In this document: piece after piece, positions 38,001-60,856 of the stretch
How positions within the stretch are numbered: the stretch's first letter is position 1
Layout of the letters: every line of letters begins with the position of its first letter
NCBI GenBank assembly: GCA_914767715.1
Contig: OU612065.1
Coordinates: forward strand, 4,278,001-4,342,000
Direction: 5' to 3'
Length of the DNA stretch: 64,000 nt
Source of the DNA: Membranipora membranacea
Taxonomy: Eukaryota > Bryozoa > Gymnolaemata > Cheilostomatida > Membraniporidae
Program-made: the position numbers and the translations under genes
The notes under the pieces: model-generated
Database searches by the model: none
The model's input: the letters and a program-made list of their open reading frames with translations, nothing else
Told to the model about the DNA's origin: nothing

Positions 38001-40958
38001 ATTGTAGTGTGATGCATTAAATATCTTTGTAGGGCCCTCATAGCCAAGTTTTTCAACCAGCCACAATAATCAACTTGTCTCAAGACTCACTATAAATTGA
38101 ATACTATGTACATTGGACCAATTTCAGTAAGTATGTGTCAAGTTTGGATAATAACAATACAGGCTGTTGTGACAAATAATTATGACTATGTCCTGGTACC
38201 CCACAGAATAAAACAATTTGCTATTCATTCTGTTCTAATATTGGAGTTGGTTTTTTTAGTTTTCAATCAACACTGACCTCCATATACTGTACTGTATCAT
38301 GCTGGCATTTAGAGTCCAGTGTTTGTTCAAATACCTCCTGGTTCTGCTTTGTTTTCTTCTCCTGAAGATGAAAACCTATTGCAGCATCTGAAACAGAGAA
38401 AAATATATAAAATCTATCAAAGAAAATAGAATATATAGAAATACAAGCAAGTTATGAGAACAATTACTGCCCACACCTAAACACAAGGAAGTGTTTGGAA
38501 GAGAAGAGAATGGAAGCTTCTTGCTCAACTTTATCTGATTCAATTCGCACCTCAGATCAAATGTCATACCGACAGCGAGTTGTCTGCATCAGGAATCAAG
38601 ATATGAAATCTGTATGGCATTGGGCTAGAGAACCTAAGTTAGTGTGCTCCAATATCTCAAGTTTAAGGTACGATGCAGTGTATGCATGTTATGCTTACCT
38701 TCCAGTGCAGGCGCGTATTGTTTCAGGGCTAGTTTTGCTTTTCCACGTCTAGTATATGCTTTCTGGTACCTGTCATCCCGGGCTATCGCTTCGTCACAGT
38801 CTGTTATCACCTCATCCCACAATTTCTGAAACGATATGTGGGTCAAAACGTTAAGTATGCCGACATATTGTTGCAGGTACTGCTCATTTATATCGTGTTG
38901 ATTTACCTTTCAAGTGCCCCAACAAGGGGAACGGTACAAAGAAAACATTTTTGGAAAATAAAACAGGTGTGGATGAGATGACAGATGACAGAACTCCACA
39001 GAAAGTCATGTCACATGTAGAACGAAATTATGACATTTTACACACCAAAGAATCACTAGCTGCTGCTCTATTCTGATAGAATATGGCCAAGTTCTTCTCT
39101 TCAGTGCTTGGACATTTCTCTATGGCTTGTGAATAGAACTGCTTTGCATCTTCAAATTTCTTGGCTTTGAACATTTTATTGCCCTCCTCTTTCAGTTGCA
39201 TAGCAATGGTCATAGGATCACTTGTAACCTACAATAGAAATATACGCGCACGTTGATTATGTTTTTTAGATATTCTTTATAACTTTGTGATAACGCATTT
39301 TTCAAATAAATATCTTATCGTAATTAGAGGAAACGAATATTTTGTGGACAAATGGCGTATTATCGCCAATTTTTCGTAAATCTGAAAATCCTGCCATAAA
39401 TACTTGAAACTAAGCTCTCACTTTCGTACTCACATCAGTGATGGTAGGACCTTCGCCACCTGACCCATGCAGTGCAGGTCTGTATGGACGGTTGAGAACA
39501 TGGTTGTAGACTTTATATGAAACATAGCTAGCTCCTGCTATACCTGCTATACAGCCAACACCTAACAATACCAGCTTGACGTTTCTAGACGAGCCATCAT
39601 CACCTGCAACTGGTAGGCCACAAAAGTAACGCTAATATCATTATCATCATGATAATTTTTGAAGAATTAAAGGGTGTTACAGGCATGTCACTACATATCT
39701 GTTATCGTCCTGATGCCAATCAATCAATTTAATGCTCTTGGATTGGTTGTTCAACCAATATATATGTCTAATGAAAAACCTAGCCAGGGCACTATGTGGA
39801 GCTTTGGCATTAAAAGGCAATAAAATCTGTGTGACGTTAGTACATCAAATTGTGTAGTAGCAATGGAGTTATCAATGACTTAAAGTACACATACCAACTT
39901 TGTTGTTGATAACTGGATCAAATTACATCCAAACAACGTTGAATTCAACACAAAAAGCTGCCAAACGTATAGTAATTTGCACAATATAAAATCCAATGAA
40001 AGTTGATCGAGACATCAACACAAACCTTGACAATGGACTGCAAATCAACGATAGGATAATTAATACTAGAAAATTCAATGTCGTAACATCACTGACAATT
40101 AATTACCTCACTTTAGCTCTATATGGTTTCCTGTCTAGGTTTATTATTAGACTATGGCTTTGATATCAAGGAGTGGCGGATAATAATTTCTTTGGATTTT
40201 TACCAATCATTAATAATTATGATGTGAATTAACACTTCAAGTGCTACCGAGGAGTTAAAGTCAAAATCCACCCAAAGTATTTGCAAGTCCATCGGTTCTG
40301 ACCTCAAGTACTGACACTGCACATACAAACTGCATTGGGCCTGATGTATCCTACAACGGAAAGTTTGTGAGTTAATGTCAGCTAGGAAGCGAGCCAGCGA
40401 CCCAGTTATAATGTCAAGTCCTAGTCATAAATTATCAGCCAGACAAGAAACGGACATGTGAGTTGTAGTTTGAGCATTTGATATAATTGTGAACAACTTG
40501 ATACAATTATAAAATCACTGTCAGATATGTGGTTCATATTATATGGTATTTACATATATTGCCATACATTTCCTTACACATGCACATATATATTTATATG
40601 ACTATGCTATGAACTAGTAAGTAGGTAACAATAATGGGTGTTGTATGTATGTCAAATTTGAAATTTTCAAACGTAACTTGTGAAAGAGCACTACCTATAG
40701 TAACTCACTAGACTGACCTGTATTGATATTTACATAAATTGGCATTGTAACTGTTCACCTCATGTTGTTGATAGCCTGCATCTAATGGAATAGGGGAGTT
40801 CTTCATTTTCATTGCTGCTGCATCAATTCAGTATTTTTTTTTTAAATTCACCAACCCAAACTGAAACTTGGCCCAATGAACCAGCCCATTGATATCAATA
40901 ATAATGTAGATTTCATTGCTTCCATTTCACACCAATGTACCAAAAACTTACTATTCAT
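35046..40958 (-). CDS. TOMM70: Mitochondrial import receptor subunit TOM70
   Basis: Outer-membrane receptor that docks Hsp70/Hsp90-bound precursors through TPR repeats and passes them to the TOM pore. Exons from 5' to 3': 40958-40952, 39609-39434, 39228-39046, 38825-38699, 38387-38278, 37845-37727, 37607-37397, 37250-37116, 36404-36290, 36168-35952, 35759-35637, 35238-35046, coding for 571 residues. A membrane anchor lies near residues 12-34 (VKLVLLGVGCIAGIAGASY), then the clamp TPR unit (LKEEGNKMFKAKKFEDAKQF, FYQNRAAA) and further TPR pairs to the C-terminus (CLYAQALIFFGQFSEAEDVY). The first exon, only ATG plus four bases, is inferred: it has a GTAAGT donor and restores the frame, but an alternative upstream exon is possible. 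The N-terminus before the anchor is much shorter than in human TOM70 (about 608 residues). Divergent from the Na,K-ATPase gene. Confidence 0.92.
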
Positions 40959-41313
40959 AAGCTGCAGAATCTTTGACATTCTCCTTGTATTTAATATGGT
41001 GCAGTATTGCACCTAAACTACTCATTCACCCGGTTGAGTTGAAGCAAAAAAAGTCACCAAAGAAAGCCTAAAGCGAAACTGATCATGCCTCCACCATTGT
41101 CATGATGTCATAGGTACTTGTGCTATAGTCTCAAATTAAACTTCGCTTTGAGGCTATAATAAACTCTTTTTTTTGCAATAAATATCGTTGATAGTAATCA
41201 GTTTCCGAAACTCTGTAAGGCGAAGTTGAGTCAGAGTTAAACCATATCTGATTGGTTGTTGCTTGGAAAGAGAACTAACAACAGCCGGGCATTTGACCTC
41301 CGTCTTGCTCAAC
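40959..41313. promoter_or_regulatory. Putative bidirectional promoter between TOMM70 and ATP1A
   Basis: The interval between the two divergent start codons is about 355 bases. It contains an inverted CCAAT box (ATTGG at 41251-41255), about 60 bases upstream of the ATP1A ATG. No obvious TATA box was placed. Transcription starts are not visible in sequence, and either gene could also use a farther upstream UTR exon. Confidence 0.4.
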
Positions 41314-51268
<9,955 letters not shown>

Positions 51269-51462
51269 ATCCCTTCAGACAACACACCATTTTGTTCACT
51301 ACTTACTGCCGTGTGCTATAAACATTTCTCGCTGACGTGTTAAGCCATGTGCTGCCATATCTGACCCAATCCATCAACATAAAATAAGTCATTTGAAAAA
51401 GAAAGTGAAATAGGCAATCGGTCACCATTCACACCACGACCAATCTATGCCTCACGGTTTTA

Positions 51463-51490
51463 AATAAATCAGTCAAGCTGCCAAAATAAA
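51463..51490 (+). terminator. Candidate ATP1A polyadenylation signals
   Basis: Two AATAAA hexamers, at 51463-51468 and 51485-51490, about 200 bases after the stop codon. Further hexamers follow downstream, so the real 3' end is uncertain. Confidence 0.45.
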
Positions 51491-53128
51491 TGCTGCAAGC
51501 CGATTAGACATGAACTGCTTATACAGAATATAACTATCTACCAAAATAGGTTTATTGTATATTCCACCTATAAATTTTAACTACATATCTTATATTATAT
51601 GTCAGCTGTACCCTCATATCAAGGGTTAACTGATATAACATTATTTTAACCCTCCCCCTCCCCCATGTTGATTAGAGTAGAGTGAATCATTGTAACATGA
51701 TGTATCAGTTGTGTCTATCTACACAATGAGTATTTTATTTTTCCATGATTTTTTGGTCTGTTCTGTGTATTTTGTCATAGGCTTTTTACAGATTTCGTAG
51801 GGTGAGCGAGCTAGTCCTTGCCCAAACAACTCATGTGATGCATTAGATCACCAAGCTGTGTAATTATGATAGCCAGCCAGGTCTAATAGTTGTACTTGAT
51901 GGGCAAGATAGCACCTGGTTTCACAATCCTCAAGACTCCAGGTCTGACAGCATTATAAAACCAGGTGGATTCACTTCATTTTCAATGATGTGTGCGAATG
52001 CTGTAGATATTGTGTTACAGATATTTTTATCCCCTTGTCACAGATTATAAATGAATGCATGTAGTTTGTATTTTTTGAATCAGATTGTCATGTCTTTTAG
52101 CTTGCTTAAAAGGATTATTATAGGCTATTTTATAGAATATCTAAAGATCGGCCTATTTGGCCATAATATTCTTGGCGCAATAAGCTAATAGTGGATTGAG
52201 AGCAATACGACATTCCAGTCGTTTTCCAACACCCAGGTATATGCTTGCTTGCTCATTAATACAGTATACTAGTATCACGTCTTCTGTTCCACCTCAGATT
52301 TCGCAAGAAAAACCTGAGGTGACCATGTAAAGCCATAATATGAAAATTATAACTACTCCATGTTACAGCGCAAGCAGGATGCGAGTAGCTTAGTTCCATT
52401 TTGTGTGACTATGCACCCCTGCTTACGAATAGAATGTTGCTTTCAATTTAGATTTCACAAATAAATATACTAAAAAATGTATCGGTGGTTATTATCTAAA
52501 GTCAGGTTGAGACAATGTTTCCATTGGTATTATAGTTGCAGTTTGGGCCTTCCATAATCTAGTGATTGTTAAACAATCTGCATGAATATGGCTATTCAGG
52601 GAATGAGGAACTACGACATGCTAGCTCACAACTTCCAGTTACTGGGATATTTCAAATAATATAAGAGCCCGTTGTCAAAGAAGTTTATAGCAACTGATGC
52701 TGGTAGATTTTTGATGTATACTGGAATATGCAGCCGGCCAACTATCACTAGTTCAGTAACCTTGCGCCATCTCTTTACAGCATCGATTCGAGTTGTGTTG
52801 AAGTTATAATTGCACTCTATAAGTAATTCTGAGAGCTTTGTGTGTTTTGTATTAAGTAGCATAGTTATTACTGAATTAAAGAATTATAAGCATTTACTCA
52901 ATATAATTAGTTCAATAACACAATGCAACAAGCTTTTCATATACTGGGTGTCAACAGCAGGGCACACAGGCTTTACTCTCTGTACCATAACTGTTCTTTT
53001 CATAAGGGATTCAGAGTCTAGTTGCTCAGACGAAGTTAATACGGGTAGATTAAGTGTTTTAAAACTAACCACAGAATCTCTGTGTCTATAACATCAAAGT
53101 CTTTCTGTGTCTTTCAATAACTACGATT
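51491..53128. other. Intergenic/UTR between convergent ATP1A and TBRG1
   Basis: No coding region recognised. Short open frames near 52626-53091 occur on both strands and show no domain or codon pattern. Part is probably ATP1A 3' UTR from the left and TBRG1 3' UTR from the right. Confidence 0.5.
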
Positions 53129-56100
53129 TCATGAGTCCCCGGTGGCATTTACCGGTTTAATCAATGCAAAAAAATTGTTTGTTGGGTCATTTTCTGCAGC
53201 TATATCAGCAATTTGGGAGTTGTCTTGCACCAGTTCATATCTACATCTGTTATACTCTGTGCACTTCCGAGCACCTTGACTGCTTTGCAACATGTTTTTG
53301 ACCACAGGATGTCTCAATCCAAAGAAATCTGAGTTTTCTGACAGCTGCAGCTCTCGATCAGCTCTAGAAAAATGACATAATATTAACTTATTAGGGAACG
53401 GTATCCAATAATTCTATGGTCAATTTTTCTCTAAAACTTATCATGGATCAGCCCAAAATCTGGTTGCAGACCGAACAAACAATACAAATAACATTTTAAT
53501 GGAGCAATGGACCGATGAATGATCCGTCAATACATTTGGATCCCTCTGTCATTTTCAAAACAGTGCAAATATGTTTAATTGCGGAGGCGACTCACAATTT
53601 ATTACAGATATCCTTGAGAAGTTGTTTGTGACACTCGTCTGGTGTGTCTGCTTTATAAACAAATCCCTCGTCATCGTCCGCCGAGATCTCAAACTAAAAT
53701 TTAGCACACCATATGATTAAATATTGTTTGTGCAACCACGGCAAGACGTTGACAGCCTACAAGGATGTAGCCTTTGAGTCAGTCCCAAACCTGCACTCCT
53801 GAGCTCAACACGTAGAATTTATTGTAATTCACTAAGCATCCATCTTAGGAATAGGTAATTAATGGTTTTAGAAACTTATTCTCTAAGCAATGCTATCGAA
53901 TGGCTTAATTTCTAGAATGCTGCATGACCATGGCAGATACTTAGAATATGTGGAATGTGGATGTAAAGTAAAGCAACATCCTACATGAACACCAAGCAGT
54001 TTTACATAGTTTTTAATGGTGGCATTTGGAAGGTTCCGTAATTGAACACCACATAGTCCTAATAACAGAAATGTTTATAATTATCGTCAAGTCTTCGGAG
54101 ACCCCAATAGTCAACCACACATATGGTCAGTGATCAGTCAAGAGCTAGTAATCAATTAATACTAACAGCTGTGTTATTCCTTACCGCCGGTCCAGTCAAG
54201 CCTTCAGATATTTTACACGTAAATGTAGCCTTTTGGGAAGGATCACCCAGACTCGCATATTCCCTGGTAACACAATACCCCACTGGGTATAAACAATTAT
54301 AGGTGGAATAACCCTCATCAGTGGACACCTGTCAAAACATGATATAAACAGGGTGAGAAATTGTGCCTTGATGCATACTCCAAATATCTATCAACTACTT
54401 ATAACATAAGGGTAGTTTAGCTTATACATGAACGGCAGCTAATTATATTAGTGTTTCATTTACATGTGTAAAGTAGAAAACGGTCTAGATGGTGAAATAA
54501 AGATATGCATGTATGAATTCCAACTGCTCAGCCAATGGTTCAAAGATTAGACTGGCAGCTGACCCACATGTAGCTGCAAGCTGCACAAATCTCAACTAAC
54601 AAGCTGAGGCATGAGAAACACTAAGCAACCTGCCATCCAATCGGTCCCAAATATGCCGGCGAGTCCGAACAAGGGACCGACCACCGGCACTACCCCCACG
54701 AAATAGATATAAGTTGCGCAGATGCATACCAATCACTACACAACCGGAACCTCTCATCAGTGTGTGTGTTTGGGATTCCATTTTAAAATGTTGCAGTTTT
54801 TTAAGAGAAATTTCAAAACTAGTTATTAGACACCATCTAAACGGGGATAATTCGAAGATTTTGGAAATATGACGTCACATTTTTTAAATTGCCTCGTAAT
54901 ATTAGAAACATTATCATAATCAGCTTTAATTTTTTGTTAAATCTAGGATGTGAGTTTTGAAAGATATTTCAAATCAAGCTTGTCATATTTTATGACTAGC
55001 CTATTTCGGATGCACCAGACAGTTTGGCTTTCTGTGGTAAAAATGATTGTGTCATCTATGAATAGGATGTAACTTTATGTAATTGTAATATGAACTTTAT
55101 TGCTGATCATTCCATTCATGAACAAAAGCCCCGAGATCTGTTCCAGTGCTCTCTCTCATGAATTTGGTGAGAAATGGCAAATAATTTTTTTGTTCTAAAA
55201 AACTATCGTGATTTGGTAACAAAAGCAAAAGAATTAAAAATACTTCTTAGGCCATTGAAATTTAATTGAATTATTTGTTGCTGCTCTGTAATTTTGCTCA
55301 CGGCATCAGTAGTGCTCCATGGTTTCTAAAGCCAACTTGATATTCAGTCATTAGTGAATATGCTCTATATGAGACAGAATATATTAACACAGAGCCATTT
55401 CAACTATTTTAGGCAAAGCCATTAAAACTGGATTGGATGGTATTTGGCGCAGTCTAAACTGTCTCCCAATTTGAATTATGGTTTTAAGTTTATCGGTGAT
55501 GGACCAGGTTTTAACAACCATATGTATGGTAATGCAACCTCGTATTCTATATATGCTCAGGTAACAGGCAGCTGGATAAGATGACAACAGTATGAGGAGA
55601 ACTTACCTCTCCCGCACTGTACACAGTAAGACCAGCGGGTAGTTCTATAGGGAAAATCGGACAGCCTGAGGGATCCATAGATACTGACTGTATCTTAATC
55701 GCAACTGATTCTTTCGGTTCTGCTTCCATATTCTCTTCTTTTATCCCCCCTGAATGGGCAGAAAAATACCAAAGCAATTTATAACTACGCAAATGGATAA
55801 AAACTGAATATGAATTGTCCCCATTTTATGTACGATCGTATTTAGATATAATTATCGTGATGTGTCTCAAGCCTGTGCCGAATACGTCCATTGTCAACAC
55901 CACTATATATTAGTAGTGTTATATAGGAGTTGTCTGTACACAGGTATTAAAAATGAAGCAGGCAACTCCAAGATATTGTATCCTAGTCAACAAACATGTG
56001 GATTAAATCTAATATAATATAATAGTCACACGGTGATACAGACCTTGATCAGTACTCGGGTCCTTGTTAGAAACATGTCTCTTTTTAGATGCTTGCTGAG

Positions 56101-59100
56101 AGGTACTTGGACTACTGCTCTCTCTTCTTTTTCTACTATTCCCTCCATCTTTATGCGAACTCTTCGGAGTACTAGGCGGATTATCTGTTAGATTCGATCC
56201 TGGATCTTGGCTGTCTTTCTTTGATTTTGAAATTCCTTTGACATCCTTAGGGTTTATAACATTCTGGTCAACCATGATTTTTGTAAGCAATGACCTAAAA
56301 GATGGAAAGTTAGCTATCTTACAAAGAATACTGGACATATGTGGAACAAAATCACTGATACAGTAGTATCCTGTTCACCTAGCCTGTCTTGTCAGACAGG
56401 CTAGGTGAACCTGTCCACCCAATTCATTGGAGCATTTTAGGCAAGGCTTCTATAATTATATTATAAGTGTTGAAAACACCCAACAAAACATCTCTATCAA
56501 AGTCTTTTCTCATAATATGGTCAGATTCTATTGGATAGATGAGAGAAAAATGCCGTCAGAATGTTCAAGGAACATTTTTGTTAATTCAAATTCATGTAAA
56601 TGTTAAACTATGAGACGAAGAGAGACAGAATCACTCCGCTACCAGACGCCCACCTTCTCTCATTAGAGTTCCTCTCGATCTTTCTCTCTATTCTCGCTAT
56701 CTCATCATATAAAGCAGCATTCAACTAAAATGAGACAGATTTCAGTGATAAAAATACATACTTAGACTTATATTCATGCGTTTCCAATACTGTGAAAAGG
56801 ATCAGTTATCATGAGTCTTACAGTAGTGAAAGTGGTAAAATTATTTTGCTGGTGTAGTTAGTAGCAGCATTCGATAGATAATAATAATCATAAATTTTTT
56901 TGTTTGGTGGCGGTAGACAATGGAAGTCCACTACCTGAAATACGGCAAAGTTAAGCTATAAAACCATATTACAGATAAACCAATAGCTTGCAGAAAGTGC
57001 TGAGCCAAAACATCAGGTTTTGGTAAATTGGCTGGCTTTGCAGCAAATCTTAATAGTGATTTTTTTCAGCGTCCCCAAATTACACAGAAGTCAAACAGAA
57101 TATCTACAAAATTGTGCACATCACCAGAGTCCTTTAGGTAAGCAATGAACCATTCCAACACTCACATATATCATACGCTTGCACATTTTCTTGAGTTGTT
57201 TATATTTCTGATGATATTTTTGACTTGTTGTGATGGAGTCTGTTTGATCGGAGAGTTGTGTTAGAGAGGACTCAGACTGTTGAGAAGAAGGTAGTCCACA
57301 CTCTGTCTTCACTTCAGTCTTCACTTGGGGTGGCTGCAGATATACAACAAAACATGGTTAACAATTGCTTATTTTTGTGTGCCTTTTTCCAAAACAAAAA
57401 AGAACAATTTCCGGTCATTCAAATTGGTCAAACTATAGAGTTGAGAGAAATTTTACAGTGATTGATCCAATTAAACACATGTATACAACTTGCGCCCTCA
57501 AATAAGTCAGTGAAAACTTTTGAGAGGTTATAAACTGAGCAATTAGTTATTCTTTACTTACCAACAAACTGAAAAATCCTGGTTGAGATCCTTCAGGCTT
57601 GGTAAACTTTCTTCCCATAGCCGCCTAAATCATATTAAGTTAACAGTGAAAAATTCGAGAATGTATACACAGATATGAAACCACAGAATTATCAAAGTCA
57701 TTCAAGTTAAAGTCAGATTCAATGCTGAGATACTAATTGTATTCCTTATATCAAGAGCTTTCTGGGAGTCCAGCTATTTACAGAATAGAAGCTAACATAA
57801 TTTACACGGTTGCACAACTTTTTTTTGCAAAGGGCAACACCTTTTTTTGAGGATACATAATCCTTGAATGTACAATATAATCCTTGAATGATACGTCATT
57901 CTTGATGTACGAAACATCAATGATATGTCTATACATCTCAGGCTATCCTTGGGAATATTTTATAGAATTATCATACTCATACGGGAATAGCTGAGTAGTA
58001 GACGACGAATGTGTATTAGCAGCTTACCTCTTTTGTAAGAAGCACCTCCAGAGACATGGTTGGCCTGAAAAAAACAAGAAATACAGGAATAAGGCCAAAA
58101 TATCATCTGACAAGTAAAATTCACTATGTGAAGACTCATATTATAGCCATTACACATGGTGCAAGCAATGACAATAAAACATCATGAACAAACTAAAAAA
58201 TAGGCACGAGAATTATGAAGTTTTGTATCACTGTAATTTACAATTAATTATAATGTTAGAGGCTTTCAAAATTTTGAAACCGAAGGTGATTAAAGATATT
58301 CTGGTCCAGTTCTATCATCATGTTCGAAAAGGAATATTTTACAGCCACTCTGGGCAATAACTAAATGCTATTTGACTTCAAAAACTATTTGAACATCGAC
58401 TCTCTGTTTTTATATGGTATATCCCTCTTCCTCAGGAATAACAACAGGACGATATTGACCAATCAGCAAACAGTATCGCTTGAGCTATGTCTGGGACATT
58501 TGTTGAAATCAAAATGGCCGCCAAGTGATGAAATTAATATTACATCTATGAAATAAAATGGCTAATAAGCCCATATTACTTACAAAAGAGTTCATGACTA
58601 TTAGTTATATCTCAAGAAAACATCTTACCCTACCATTCTACAGCTGCATCACTTGCCCAATATACCTGATAGTAGTGTCATTGATTATGTGAACATCAAC
58701 ACACTTGTGTATTTTGTTGCTTATTTCTTTCTTGGCTCAGAAAATATAGTTAGGGTGGTCTCTTGGGCCCCAAACTATGCTCATTGGATAGAGCACATGT
58801 TGTAGGTAATCAACTATGTTTAACCAGGGAGAATGGCCTTCCCTTCCATTCTCCCTGGTTTAACTTTTCCAAAACATTGTCCATGTGAGGGTATAGCAAG
58901 CCACAAAAGCAAAAATGTGTCTTCAAAATACTTCACAAATATTACAATTTCACAATAAATATCTTCAGTCATAGTGCACTTAGAGACATGTGGTTTTTTT
59001 TATCAGGTAAACACCCATTTAATTGAGATCAACTATGAATCAAATACAGCTTACTACCCCTCAATAATCCTAGAAACATGATCTGCTCCGCTCTGAATTG

Positions 59101-60042
59101 GTGGCAGTGAACCTTCTCAGCCAATAAAAGCCCTGATATTATTTGATGCAGTGAGTCTATCGTTTATTTTCTATTGTTTAGTGGCATACACAATGGAAAG
59201 CCGAATATTCCTATATAGACCTAATCTATTAAGCCTATATTATAAGGGACACTAAATAGGCCAATTGTCTAGGACATCACACTAGGCCACACCCACAATT
59301 CCTATGTGTTGTTATTCCTGAGGAAGAGGGAGTTCATTGGTATATCTCTTGGAAAATTCCGAAGAAAGGCCCACAAGTTTGAAAATTGTCAGGTTCAAAA
59401 CTTTGCTCGACCAAAATGGCCAAGACTTAGGTTCAGTATTGTATTGTATGTGATTCGCAAAAAGGTTTGAAGAGTCTAACCAGTCAAATTTGATTGCTGA
59501 TCCTGAACATTGAATCTAAATTGTAGGGGTAGTCGTCACAGTGCTCCTGTACTCTATCTCAAAGACTCTTTTATGCACATAGTGATTGAATGAGGTCAAG
59601 CGAATACTTTGAACGGCTTTTCTAATTTGTTGAGCTGATTATAATATCAAAGGTAAATTTTGTGGAGAGGAGTGGAGTAGGAGGTGGCTCAGTGGTTAGA
59701 GCACGGGTCCTTCAGCATGCAAGTGTTGAATATCGTGGGTTCGAATCCCACTGACTACTGGGAGTTGTTGGACCCTCAGGTGTGCTCCGAGCTGCCTAAA
59801 AACTGAGAGCAAATTGGCCCAGTCATTGCAGCCTCTATTTCGCCGCCACGATGTGGTGAGTGACTAACCCTTGTGATTTTAACCAACCAACATTATACTA
59901 CTTACCCTGGATGACCTGGATACGCCTCGAAGAATTCAACTCTTATTCGGTCTTCTATGTCTTGAAAATGCATGGATGCCTGCGTGGATTCTAGCACCTG
60001 ATGTGCTAATGAGATCCAATCAGAATCGCTAGGTAGAGCCAT
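53129..60042 (-). CDS. TBRG1: TBRG1-like FYRN/FYRC domain nuclear protein
   Basis: Ortholog of transforming growth factor beta regulator 1, a nuclear protein reported in vertebrates to act in growth arrest and p53 stabilisation. Exons from 5' to 3': 60042-59906, 58064-58028, 57624-57562, 57333-57166, 56724-56654, 56294-56044, 55749-55607, 54328-54185, 53693-53596, 53363-53129, coding for 448 residues (human about 411). Residues 1-80 are an extension I do not recognise. Then a coiled segment follows (KYHQKYKQLKKMCKRM, then NAALYDEIARIERK) matching the vertebrate N-terminus, a charged Ser/Lys linker with KRR-type nuclear signals, FYRN (DPSGCPIFPIELPAGLTVYS, then YPVGYCVTREYAS) and FYRC (FEISADDD, then FFGLRHPVVKNM, GARKC). 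The long first intron contains a SINE. The ATG at 60042 is the first in-frame one; a start further upstream was not found. Confidence 0.88.
56373..56410. repeat. Perfect 17-bp inverted repeat, 4-base loop
   Basis: GTTCACCTAGCCTGTCT (56373-56389), loop TGTC, then the exact complement to 56410. It lies in the TBRG1 intron between 56294 and 56654 and would form a stable stem in the transcript. Confidence 0.9.
58822..58860. repeat. Perfect 15-bp inverted repeat
   Basis: AACCAGGGAGAATGG (58822-58836) and its complement (58846-58860), separated by a 9-base pyrimidine-rich loop; within TBRG1 intron 1. Confidence 0.85.
59672..59875 (+). mobile_element. tRNA-derived SINE
   Basis: A-box TGGCTCAGTGG at 59685-59695 and B-box GGTTCGAATCC at 59738-59748, spaced as in a tRNA. 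A non-tRNA body follows (ending near GATGTGGTGAGTGAC). The tRNA-like head is intact enough for Pol III initiation. It lies antisense in TBRG1 intron 1; a relative of its head is at 11.0 kb on the minus strand. Confidence 0.7.
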
Positions 60043-60254
60043 TCTTATGAGTGATTCTTTAGTTTAGCTGCTCTAAAAAACCACCATGTAAATTATAAAG
60101 TCTAAGGATTAATTTTTTTTCTGTTTTTTTTTTATTTTCATGCCCAGGTTGCCTTCCTTACTTATATTGTGATGAAACCTCTAAAGGTCGCCTCTAATTT
60201 TTAGAAGATGATCATTGGTTCAGTAATAAAGATTATATATATATATTTGTGGAT

Positions 60255-60357
60255 CATGGGCCCCTGGGACTTATATGCCTTTACTTTGCCAATGCAATGT
60301 CCAATGGTTGATACTGGACATTGGCAAAGTGAAGGCATGTAAGTCCAAGGGGCCCAT
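60255..60357. repeat. Foldback hairpin, arms of about 45-49 bases
   Basis: The left arm 60255-60303 begins CATGGGCCCCTGGGACTTAT. The right arm 60314-60357 is its near-perfect complement; the loop is about 10 bases. It lies about 210 bases upstream of the TBRG1 ATG, likely in its promoter or 5' UTR. Confidence 0.88.
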
Positions 60358-60372
60358 GGTGTGGGAAAGCCA

Positions 60373-60856
60373 GGGGCTGGTTTCAATTAGAGATTTAGCC
60401 GTGCTTTCACGGCTACAGGCCAGCTAAAGCTCAGCCACTCACCAAATCGGGTTTCAATTAGGATAAATTTAACACACTCATAGCTGATCCTGAGCCGAAT
60501 CTTGGCTGTTCTGTTTCAGACGGCTATCACTCAGCCACCATGCAATTTTATATGTAAGATATGCTAATTTATTGAATAGTTTCATACTATCGTAATTTAT
60601 GATAAATTACGATTCATCAAAGTGTAATTAATCTGCAATGACAATAGACATAAAACCACTGACTCATAAACTCTGTCGTAATTAGTGATAATGTGAAATC
60701 TCTCCAAAATGAATATCAATCTACTAACCTGAGTGACAACTGAGTGGTAGCAGGGCCTAATTGAAACATGATTAAAGTGGCTGCTAAGATCTGGCTACAG
60801 CTCAGGTTTACGTGTGCTAAATACAATTTAGCCGGATCCTAATTGAAACCAGCCCC
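60373..60856. mobile_element. MITE with TIR GGGGCTGGTTTCAATTAG
   Basis: The two ends are 18-base perfect inverted repeats, GGGGCTGGTTTCAATTAG at 60373 and its complement ending 60856. It is 484 bp, AT-rich inside and has no open frame of note. Flanks share CAGG/CCTG-like bases but no clear target duplication. Located 330 bases upstream of the TBRG1 start. Confidence 0.8.

Noticed and set aside
52626-53091. Overlapping open frames on both strands after ATP1A
   Set aside because: No domain and codon use typical of chance frames in UTR/intergenic DNA.
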